Below, one piece after another: positions 1 through 7,194 of a DNA stretch of 64,000 nt. Each line of letters opens with the position of its first letter. Positions within the stretch are counted from its first letter, which is position 1. The DNA lies in the NCBI GenBank assembly GCA_903870245.1, contig CAIQCB010000062.1, positions 62,001 through 126,000 of the forward strand, given 5' to 3'. The DNA comes from an uncultured Methylocystaceae bacterium. Lineage in GTDB: Bacteria; Pseudomonadota; Alphaproteobacteria; Rhizobiales; Beijerinckiaceae. The position numbers and the translations under genes are program-made. The notes under the pieces were generated by a model. The model searched no databases, was not told the DNA's origin, and saw only the letters and a list, made by a program, of their open reading frames with translations.

Positions 1-698
1 ATCGCGAGCGCGAGTTGCGAAAACACGTCCGGCGGAGTCAGTATCGCCGCTATGACGAATACAATCACGATGGCGTAACGTCGCTGTTCAGAAAGAAACT
101 GCGACGAGACGATCCCGGCCTGGCCGAGCAGCGTTAAAATCACCGGCGTCTGGAACACCACTCCGAAGGCGAAGACCAGCGTCATAATCAGCGACAGATA
201 TTCCGACACGCGCGGCAAGAGTTCGATCTGCGCCTTGCCGGGCTCGTTGGCCTGCTGCATGCCGATGAAGAAGCGCAGGAGATTCGGCATGACCAGAAAA
301 TAGACGATCAGCGCGCCGATCAGGAAAAACGCTGGCGTCGCGAAAAGATAAGGCTGGAAGGCGGCGCGTTCATGCCGATAAAGACCGGGCGCGACGAAGG
401 CGTAGAGCTGCGCCAGCACCACCGGACAGGACAAAAACGCCGCCATGAACAGCGCCACCTTGATCTGCGTGAAGAAATACTCCTGTGGCGCCGTGTAGAT
501 CAGCTTGGCTTCCGGGCCGGCGACCTGCGTATAGGGGATCACCAGGAGATTATAGATATCCTTGGCGAAGAAAAAACAGATCAGGAACATGACAAGAAAC
601 GCGAGCAGCGATTTGATCAAACGCTCGCGCAGCTCCATCAAATGTTCGATGAGCGGCGCCTTGCTGGCCTCGATCTCCGCCTCGTCGGCTTCGTTCAT
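1..698 (-). CDS. tatC: Sec-independent protein translocase subunit TatC (3' end cut by window edge)
   Basis: TatC is the multi-spanning receptor of the twin-arginine translocase; it binds the RR signal peptide of folded cargo and recruits TatB and TatA in the inner membrane. Reading down from the ATG at 698 gives about 232 residues. The family motif HLMELRERL lies near the N-terminus, several hydrophobic helices follow, and the cytoplasmic-loop type motif AILTPPD is near the visible end. The last part of the protein lies beyond position 1. The start overlaps the tatB stop by four bases (ATGA), so the two are translationally coupled. Identification is secure. Confidence 0.96.
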   Translation of the reverse strand, partial: MNEADEAEIEASKAPLIEHLMELRERLIKSLLAFLVMFLICFFFAKDIYNLLVIPYTQVAGPEAKLIYTAPQEYFFTQIKVALFMAAFLSCPVVLAQLYAFVAPGLYRHERAAFQPYLFATPAFFLIGALIVYFLVMPNLLRFFIGMQQANEPGKAQIELLPRVSEYLSLIMTLVFAFGVVFQTPVILTLLGQAGIVSSQFLSEQRRYAIVIVFVIAAILTPPDVFSQLALA

Positions 699-1087
699 GT
701 GCGGGCGTCCCCGTCGGAGAGAGTGTCCTTGTCTGGCGTGTCCTCCGGCGTGGCGGGTTGGGCGGGTTCCTTCGGCGACAATCTGGTTTGGGCGGCGATC
801 GCCTCAGTCATCTGCTTGCGCGCCTCGATCAATGGATCGAAAGCGGCGTCCAGCTCTACCGGGTTGCGCAGAACGTTTTTTGCTGCATCGACCTCCTTGC
901 GCAGGGCGTCAATTTCGGCCTCGCGCATCGCCTCCATGAAGTGGCCCTGAAACTCCGCCGCCATGCGCCGCATACGCCCGGTCGCCTGTCCCAGGGTGCG
1001 CAGCACGCGCGGCAAATCTTTCGACGGAATCGCCACAAGCGCGACAATGCCGATCACCAGAAGTTTACCGGGGTCGAGATCGAACAT
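695..1087 (-). CDS. tatB: Sec-independent protein translocase subunit TatB
   Basis: A 130-residue TatB. It begins MFDLDPGKLLVIGIVALVA, the short N-terminal membrane helix of the family. An amphipathic and then long helical region follows (about residues 22-95), rich in Arg, Glu and Lys, with a Pro/Asp/Thr-rich disordered tail. TatB forms the substrate-receptor complex with TatC. The length is normal for alphaproteobacterial TatB. It overlaps tatC by four bases and follows tatA after about 48 bp, so the three genes form one unit. Confidence 0.95.
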   Translation of the reverse strand: MFDLDPGKLLVIGIVALVAIPSKDLPRVLRTLGQATGRMRRMAAEFQGHFMEAMREAEIDALRKEVDAAKNVLRNPVELDAAFDPLIEARKQMTEAIAAQTRLSPKEPAQPATPEDTPDKDTLSDGDART

Positions 1088-1135
1088 GTGCCCCTGGAGT
1101 GCCCGCCGCGCGGGGATTTGGATGCGCCTGCGGTA

Positions 1136-1348
1136 TCAGACCTTGTTGCCGTCGGCGGATTTATCGTCCAGCGCGCGCGTTTCAACCGGCTTGTTCTCGG
1201 CGGCTTCCTCTTCCGCAAGGCCTTTCTTGAATGCCTTGATGCCCTTGGCGACATCGCCCATCACATCGGAGATTTTGAATTTGCCGCCGAAGAGAACGAA
1301 AACCACGCCGCCCACGACGATCCAGTGCCAGATCGACAGACTGCCCAT
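1136..1348 (-). CDS. tatA: Sec-independent protein translocase subunit TatA
   Basis: A 70-residue TatA, the pore-forming subunit. It starts [20 protein letters not shown], followed by the [14 protein letters not shown]-type hinge and amphipathic helix and a charged tail. A longer reading from an upstream ATG at 1378 is possible. I chose 1348 because a strong GGGAGG lies eight bases before it and the protein then begins at the conserved N-terminus. It comes first in the tatABC unit, downstream of scpB. Confidence 0.94.
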   Translation of the reverse strand: MGSLSIWHWIVVGGVVFVLFGGKFKISDVMGDVAKGIKAFKKGLAEEEAAENKPVETRALDDKSADGNKV

Positions 1349-1438
1349 TTTAACGGCCTCCCAGGCGCAAAAACCCATGAATCGGATGAAGATAAATTAA
1401 GCCTCCGGCCCCGCAAAAACAAGGCGAGGGTCTGGTGC

Positions 1439-2197
1439 TCAAGCCGTGTCGTCCTCATTCTCCCCGGATGGGAAGTCGAGAGGCTCAGGCGCTTCCAGAA
1501 ACTCCATCTCCAGCATAGCCGGCGCTTCGTCCTCCAGAGGGTCTTCGTCGTCACGCAGCGCCTCGTCGTCGGAGGGCTGCGGCACGCCGAAGCCCTTGGG
1601 CAGTCGTCCGTCGAACAAGCCGGCGCCCTTGAGTTCCTCTAGCCCGGGCAAATCGCCGATCTGCTCAAGGCCGAAGTGCAACAGGAAGGCGTCTGTGGTG
1701 CCATAGGTGATCGGCCGGCCAGGCGCCTTGCGCCGGCCGCGAAGCCGAATCCAGCCGGTCTCCAGCAAGACGTCCAGCGTGCCCTTGGAAATGGCGACGC
1801 CACGAATTTCCTCGATCTCGGCGCGGGTCGTCGGCTGGTGATAGGCGACGATCGCCAGGGTCTCCAGAGCGGCCCGCGAGAGCTTTTTCTCCTCGACCCG
1901 CTCACGCGAAAGAATCCATGACAGATCGCCGGCGGTGCGGAAAAACCATTTCTTGCCGACGCGCGTCAGATTCACGCCGCGCGCGGCGTAATGGTCGCGC
2001 AGACGCGCCAGAACATCGTCAAGGCTGACGTTCTCATCAATCCGACGCGATAACTCGCTCTCATCGAGCGGTTCTGCGGCGGCGAAGAGCATCGCCTCGA
2101 CAATGCGTTCGGCCTCGCGCAGCGCCGCATTGAGGCGCGCAAGTTCCTCGTCGTTATTCACATCGAACAATTCGATTTTCTCGGCTGGCTGCGCCAA
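1439..2197 (-). CDS. scpB: Segregation and condensation protein B
   Basis: ScpB is the winged-helix (kleisin-associated) partner of ScpA in the SMC condensin that compacts and segregates the chromosome. The core has the family pattern AERIVEAMLFAAAEPL near the N-terminus and LAIVAYHQPTTRAEIEEIRG in the second winged helix. An acidic tail (about the last 60 residues) is typical of alphaproteobacteria. The frame is open up to 2317, but that would overlap scpA by about 100 bp. I prefer the TTG at 2197, 16 bp after the scpA stop, preceded by GGGGAG at good spacing. This gives 252 aa. Confidence 0.92.
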   Translation of the reverse strand: MAQPAEKIELFDVNNDEELARLNAALREAERIVEAMLFAAAEPLDESELSRRIDENVSLDDVLARLRDHYAARGVNLTRVGKKWFFRTAGDLSWILSRERVEEKKLSRAALETLAIVAYHQPTTRAEIEEIRGVAISKGTLDVLLETGWIRLRGRRKAPGRPITYGTTDAFLLHFGLEQIGDLPGLEELKGAGLFDGRLPKGFGVPQPSDDEALRDDEDPLEDEAPAMLEMEFLEAPEPLDFPSGENEDDTA

Positions 2198-2213
2198 TCC
2201 GCTGTCTCCCCGA

Positions 2214-3038
2214 TCAAGTCGCCGGCGCCGGAACAGCTCCGGCGGACGACTCCTGTGGCTCCGGCGGACGGCGACGCACCCACAAGGGCGCGAAAGGCCG
2301 ATCCTGCCGTATGTCAAAACGCCCTTCCCGCACCATTTCGAGAGAAGCGGTGAAGGCCGAGGCGCGCACCGTGCGCGCCGTTTGCATGTCGGAACAATAA
2401 TGGATCAGATAATCGTCGAGAACGGTCCACTCCGCCGCGACCCCGGCGAGACGCTCCAGCGCTTCTCGCGCCTCAGCGAGCGACCAGACCGTTCGTTGCC
2501 GAACAACAACGCGAGAGGTCGCCGTCTTTTGGCGCTGGCGGGCGTAGGCCGAGAGCAGATCGAACAGCTTGGCCTGATATTTCGGCTGGGAGATCGTTTC
2601 GATCCCCTCGGGTCCGCCGCGCATGAACATGTCTCGGCCAAGCTGGGCGCGTCGGGTCAGACGATCAGCGGCAAGGCGGATGAGTTCAAGCCGGCGCAGC
2701 CGTTCGGCGAGCGCGGCGGCGAGTTCGGCCGCCGAGGGCTCCTCGTTGTTTTTGGGCTGTTCTGGCAGCAGCAATCGCGACTTGAGAAAGGCGAGCCACG
2801 CCGCCATCACCAGATAATCTGCGGCCAGCTCCAGCCTGACCTTGCGGGCGGCGTCGATGAAGGCGAGATACTGTTCGGCGAGCGCGAGTATGGAAATACG
2901 AGCCAGATCAACCTTTTGTCGGCGCGCCAGCTCTAGCAAAAGGTCGAGAGGCCCCTCGAATCCGTCGACGTCGACGAGGAAGGCCTCCCCCTCGTCGCGC
3001 GGTCCGTCCTCCAGCTCAAACGCCAGTTCCTGGGCCAT
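2214..3038 (-). CDS. scpA: Segregation and condensation protein A
   Basis: A 274-residue ScpA kleisin. The conserved FEGPLDLLLELARRQKVDL segment lies around residues 27-45, followed by LAEQYLAFI and the AADYLVMAAWLAFLKSRLLLP helix. It bridges the two Smc heads. A C-terminal winged helix (FTASLEMVREGRF) is visible. scpB follows directly. In many relatives nagZ lies immediately upstream; here a divergent hydrolase and a long inserted block come between. Confidence 0.95.
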   Translation of the reverse strand: MAQELAFELEDGPRDEGEAFLVDVDGFEGPLDLLLELARRQKVDLARISILALAEQYLAFIDAARKVRLELAADYLVMAAWLAFLKSRLLLPEQPKNNEEPSAAELAAALAERLRRLELIRLAADRLTRRAQLGRDMFMRGGPEGIETISQPKYQAKLFDLLSAYARQRQKTATSRVVVRQRTVWSLAEAREALERLAGVAAEWTVLDDYLIHYCSDMQTARTVRASAFTASLEMVREGRFDIRQDRPFAPLWVRRRPPEPQESSAGAVPAPAT

Positions 3039-3273
3039 TACGATCCCTTACGCGACTCGCCGCGCCACAACGCCATAACTGGCCGGGAGAATGGTTGTTT
3101 TGCCCGGCCGTCGCAAGCCGGGGACCGTTTGCTAACCGGCAATCCACAGGATTGACCGGTTTCATCCGGACCCGCCGCCGGCGCCGCCGCCAGGCCTGTG
3201 ACGAATATCCTTGCAATTTACAGGTCGGCGCATGTTAGAAGGCGGCCTGCCGTTTTTCAGCCAAGGGACGCCA

Positions 3274-3948
3274 ATGCCCGAAGTCATATTCACCGGCCCC
3301 GCAGGCCGGCTCGAAGGCCGTTTTCATCAGTCCGCCACCCGGGGCGCGCCGCTGGCGATCATCCTGCATCCGCATCCGCAATTTGGCGGCACGATGAACA
3401 ACCAGATCGTCTATAATATGTATTACTCCTTCGCGGAGCGCGGTTTCTCGGTGCTGCGCTTCAATTTCCGCGGCGTTGGCCGTTCGCAGGGCAATTTCGA
3501 TCATGGCGCGGGCGAACTGTCAGACGCCGCCGCCGCCCTTGACTGGGCTCAAGGCGTCAATCCCGAGGCGCGCGCCTGCTGGATCGCCGGCGTCTCCTTC
3601 GGTTCATGGATCGGCATGCAACTATTGATGCGCCGTCCGGAGATCGAAGGTTTTATCTCGGTTGCGCCGCCGGCCAATCGCTTTGATTTTTCCTTCCTCG
3701 CCCCCTGCCCGTCCTCGGGTCTCTTCGTTCACGGCGATCTCGACCGCGTCGCGCCGCTCAAGGAAGTGACGCCGCTCATCGAGAAGTTAAAGACGCAGAA
3801 AGGCATTGTCATTGAACATGCGGTGGTTGAAGGCGCCAATCACTTTTTTGAGGATCGGGTCGAGCCACTGATCGCCTATGTCGACGCCTACCTTGACCGG
3901 CGTCTGGGCAATCCGACGCGCATCGCTATTCCCGCGCGCGGCGATTGA
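3274..3948 (+). CDS. alpha/beta hydrolase (dienelactone-hydrolase/CocE-like fold)
   Basis: A 224-residue cytosolic alpha/beta hydrolase. It shows the oxyanion segment HPHPQFGGTMNN, the strand-turn FNFRGVGRSQG, a nucleophile elbow GVSFGSW (Ser in GxSxG), an acid in HGDLDRV and a C-terminal His in EGANHFFE, so the catalytic triad looks complete. The substrate cannot be told. The reading frame extends upstream to 3211. The ATG at 3274 has AAGGGA just before it and matches the usual N-terminus MPEVIFTGPAGRLEG of this conserved alphaproteobacterial family. It is divergent from scpA, and its stop abuts the anmK stop with no base between. Confidence 0.85.
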   Translation: MPEVIFTGPAGRLEGRFHQSATRGAPLAIILHPHPQFGGTMNNQIVYNMYYSFAERGFSVLRFNFRGVGRSQGNFDHGAGELSDAAAALDWAQGVNPEARACWIAGVSFGSWIGMQLLMRRPEIEGFISVAPPANRFDFSFLAPCPSSGLFVHGDLDRVAPLKEVTPLIEKLKTQKGIVIEHAVVEGANHFFEDRVEPLIAYVDAYLDRRLGNPTRIAIPARGD

Positions 3949-5070
3949 TCAACTCGCGCCCATCGCCGGCGCCCGCGCCAGCAAGCCGCCTGGCAAGGGC
4001 CCCGGCGCGCCGGTGGTTGAGGGGAAGGTGAGCGGCAGTCCCTGCGCCACCCGCGCCGCCAGATAAGCGAAGGCCTGCGCCTCCATGGCGTCCGCTGACC
4101 AGCCGACCGCGTCCGCCGTCGTCACCTTGCACGGCAGCCGCATGACCAGTTCGCGCACGAGGATCGGATTGCGCGCGCCGCCGCCGCACACGATGAGCAA
4201 TTGCGGTTGCGCCGGCAGGTGCGGAAACAGACGCAGCACCGAGGCCGCCGTGAAGGCGGTCAACGTCGCCGCCGCATCTTCTGTCGAGAGCCGCAAAACC
4301 GCGTCAAGCGCGAAAGCGTTTCGGTCGAGGGATTTTGGCGGCGGCTGATCGAAGAAGGGATGCGCCAGCATACGGAGCAACGCCGCTTCATTGACGCGAC
4401 CGCGCGCCGCCATATGGCCGTGACGGTCGATGGGCGCGCCGGTGCGCTGAAGCATCAGATCGTCGATGAGCGCATTACCCGGTCCGGTGTCGCAGGCAAT
4501 GGGCGGTTCGCCATCGGCCACATAGGTGACATTGGCGACGCCGCCGATATTCAGCAGCGCCACCTCTCCCTTCATACCGCCGGCTGCGACCAGCGCGCGA
4601 TGAAACACCGGCACGATTGGCGCCCCCTCGCCGCCCGCCCCGATGTCGGCGGCGCGGAAATCCCAGGCGACATCAATCCCGAGACGCGCCGCGAGCGCCG
4701 GCCCATCGCCGATCTGCACAGTCAGGCGTTCTCTGGGCCGATGCAACACGGTCTGGCCATGGAAGCCGACCAGATCGACGGTCGTCGGCTCGATTCCATT
4801 GGCGGCGAGAAAATTCTCCACCGCTTCGGCGTGACGATCCGTCACCATGCGTTCGGCGAAGGCCAGCACACCGGGCCGCGCGTCGCGATCCGTCAATGTC
4901 GCCGCCTCGCCCAGGGCGTTGCGTAACAGGGCGCGATCGGAGTCATTGTAGGGAAAATGCCCGGAAGGCCCGAGCGCCACCTGCGCATCGCCGTCCGTCT
5001 CGACGAGCGCGACGTCGACGCCGTCCATGGATGTGCCGGACATCAGGCCAATGGCGCGATAACTGGGCAA
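3949..5070 (-). CDS. anmK: Anhydro-N-acetylmuramic acid kinase
   Basis: AnmK opens and phosphorylates 1,6-anhydro-MurNAc to MurNAc-6-phosphate in peptidoglycan recycling. The 373-residue protein has the N-terminal ATP-binding motif GLMSGTSMDGVDVAL, the segment VGFHGQTVLHRP, the substrate segment VAWDFRAADIGAGGEGAPIVP and CDTGPGNALIDDLM, all diagnostic. Length is normal. It is the last gene of a minus-strand run whose earlier members include nagZ, which releases GlcNAc from the same muropeptides. The two recycling steps therefore share a neighbourhood, though four genes separate them. Confidence 0.95.
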   Translation of the reverse strand: MPSYRAIGLMSGTSMDGVDVALVETDGDAQVALGPSGHFPYNDSDRALLRNALGEAATLTDRDARPGVLAFAERMVTDRHAEAVENFLAANGIEPTTVDLVGFHGQTVLHRPRERLTVQIGDGPALAARLGIDVAWDFRAADIGAGGEGAPIVPVFHRALVAAGGMKGEVALLNIGGVANVTYVADGEPPIACDTGPGNALIDDLMLQRTGAPIDRHGHMAARGRVNEAALLRMLAHPFFDQPPPKSLDRNAFALDAVLRLSTEDAAATLTAFTAASVLRLFPHLPAQPQLLIVCGGGARNPILVRELVMRLPCKVTTADAVGWSADAMEAQAFAYLAARVAQGLPLTFPSTTGAPGPLPGGLLARAPAMGAS

Positions 5071-5103
5071 GCGAATCTCTCCAGAAGGCCGGAAGCTAGC
5101 AGG

Positions 5104-7194
5104 TCAGACGCCAGAGCGCCGCCCCTCCCAGCCCCAGGCCGCTACAACGGCGCCAAGCAGCGCCAGCATCGCCCAGAGCCCCAGCCCCAGCGGCGCGACC
5201 TCGACGCCGACCAGCGTGGAGGCCCCGGTTTGTTTGATTCCGATCCAGTCGCCGCCGGCGAAGCGTCGCGCGTCGCGCATCTCGACAAGGCGCGGCATAT
5301 TGATGGCGTCGCTGTTCACGCTCAGGCGCCGAACGCTGCCGCCGGTTTCCTCGGTGAGCGGTTTCAACTTCTCGGTCGTGGAGGCGACCTCGCGAAACTC
5401 GCGCGGATTGGGCGGGCCGACAGTGACGAGCGCCGTCAGCCCATCATTCTCGAAGCGCCACAGACCGGTTTCGTCCGCCGCAAATTGCGCGCGCCAGAGG
5501 CCGGGTTCGACCTCGTTCGGCGTCGTCTCGCGCGAATGGCCAGAGGGCGACGTCGCCTTCACCGGCGTAATCGCGTCTTTCAGGGTCTGGCGTTCGATGG
5601 TCACGGAATTGCCCTGAGCCGTTGCACGCAACGCCTCCTCTTCGAGATCGGGCTCCTTCATCAGCCAATGCGCCAGCCGGCGCGTGAGATCTGCGTAGGG
5701 ACCGCCGCCGTCATAACCGCGCGCCCAAAGCCAAATCTGATCGGAAAGCAGCAGGGCCACTCGCCCCTGCCCCTCATGCGATAAAACAAGCAGGGGTTTG
5801 TCCTTCGCCCCGGTCATGATTGACGCGCCCTTGACCACGCTGGCGTCGACCTGTCGGAACCATTCGCTCCAGCTCGGCGGCTCGGCTTTGGCGCCGGCGA
5901 GTCCCCGCGTGACCGGATGTCTCTCGCCCTCCTTGCTGACATGGGCGCGAAACGCCTGCTCGTGCAAAACGCCATCGGGTCGCGCCGGTAGAATATCCTC
6001 AAGCGGCGAGTAATAGAGTCCTCGCGTTGAGGCGAAATCCGGTCCCACCGCCGCAAGAAAAGCGCCGCCATTTTCAACAAACCGATGGATATTATCGAAA
6101 TAGACGGAGGGCAGCAGCGTCTGACTCGAATAACGATCGAAAATGATCAGATCGAATTCATTGATCTTGCGCCCGAAGAGATCGGCTGTCGGGAATGCGA
6201 TCAGCGACAGCTCCGAGGCCGGCGTGAGATCGAGCTTGTCCGGCGGACGTAAAATCGTGAAATGCACAAGTTCGACATTGGCGTCTGCACGCAACAGATT
6301 GCGCCAGGCGCGTTCGCCCGGATGCGGCTCGCCCGAAACAAGCAACACCTTGAGCCTGTCACGCACGCCCTCGATTGTCGCCACCGCCTTGTTGTCGGCC
6401 AAAGTCAGTTCTCCGGGCGCGGGCGGAATATCCAATTCGACAATATTGGCGCCGCCATGAGCGATATGAACCGGAATATTGACGATGTCGCCCGGAACGG
6501 GACTGTAGGTGGGCAGCGCCTCTCCGTCGCGGCGCACGGTTATCGGCGTTCGCGCATTATCGCCGCCAGTGTCGACGACCCGCGCCCGGATCACCTGATC
6601 CTTGCCGACAATCCCGAAACGCGGCGCCTCGACAAGCTCGATGCGGCGGTCGCGTTCCCTTTCGTGACCGGTGATCAGCGCATGAACAGGCGCGTGAAAT
6701 CCCGGCGCCGCCGCTTTGGCCGGAATGTCATGCGCTACGCCGTCGGTCACGAGAATCGCCGCGCCGATGCGCTCGGGCGGGATATCCTTGAGCGCCGCGC
6801 CAAGCGCCGTGAAAAGCTGCGTGCCATTATCGCCGCCCGTCGCATTGGAGACGCTGACGACGCGCGTATCGATATCGCCGAATTTTTTGAGCGAGGCGTC
6901 AAGCGCCTGTGCGGCGGCGGCGGTCTGTTGCAGGCGCCCGCCAAAATTCTGGCTCTCGCTCCGATCGAGCACGATGGCGACCAGCGTTTTTTGTGGATTG
7001 CGTTTTTCACGCACAAGCGAGGGATCAGCAAGCGCTGCAAGCGTCAGCGCCATCGCCAGCGCGCGCAGAACAAGACCGCGCTGACCGCGCATCGCGCCGA
7101 AAACCAGCGCAGCTATCGCAAGTGCGCCAAGGGCGACAAGCGCCCACCATGGCAAGAGGGGCGCAAAGACGAGTTGCAGTTCGCTGAAGCTCAC
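5104..7194 (-). CDS. Membrane-anchored VWA / glutamine-amidotransferase-like protein of a MoxR cluster
   Basis: A 696-residue protein whose exact role is unknown. Two hydrophobic helices lie at the N-terminus (about 12-36 and 41-57). Next is a von Willebrand A-like domain with an intact MIDAS motif DRSES (77-81) and the later strand AAILVTDG. Then comes a Rossmann-like segment (LKVLLVSGEPHPGERAWRN...) of the class I amidotransferase-like type without an obvious Cys-His pair. A last helix sits near the C-terminus (GLGLWAMLALLGAVVAAWGW). The N-terminus overlaps the preceding gene by four bases, so it is the last member of a coupled four-gene set with moxR, DUF58 and DUF4159 proteins. Confidence 0.75.
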   Translation of the reverse strand: MSFSELQLVFAPLLPWWALVALGALAIAALVFGAMRGQRGLVLRALAMALTLAALADPSLVREKRNPQKTLVAIVLDRSESQNFGGRLQQTAAAAQALDASLKKFGDIDTRVVSVSNATGGDNGTQLFTALGAALKDIPPERIGAAILVTDGVAHDIPAKAAAPGFHAPVHALITGHERERDRRIELVEAPRFGIVGKDQVIRARVVDTGGDNARTPITVRRDGEALPTYSPVPGDIVNIPVHIAHGGANIVELDIPPAPGELTLADNKAVATIEGVRDRLKVLLVSGEPHPGERAWRNLLRADANVELVHFTILRPPDKLDLTPASELSLIAFPTADLFGRKINEFDLIIFDRYSSQTLLPSVYFDNIHRFVENGGAFLAAVGPDFASTRGLYYSPLEDILPARPDGVLHEQAFRAHVSKEGERHPVTRGLAGAKAEPPSWSEWFRQVDASVVKGASIMTGAKDKPLLVLSHEGQGRVALLLSDQIWLWARGYDGGGPYADLTRRLAHWLMKEPDLEEEALRATAQGNSVTIERQTLKDAITPVKATSPSGHSRETTPNEVEPGLWRAQFAADETGLWRFENDGLTALVTVGPPNPREFREVASTTEKLKPLTEETGGSVRRLSVNSDAINMPRLVEMRDARRFAGGDWIGIKQTGASTLVGVEVAPLGLGLWAMLALLGAVVAAWGWEGRRSGV

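Noticed and set aside
758-1642. Plus-strand open frame of 294 codons
   Set aside because: It is antisense to tatB, tatA and scpB, with no ribosome site or domain.
4201-4926. Plus-strand open frame across anmK
   Set aside because: Shadow of anmK, Arg/His-rich, no domain.
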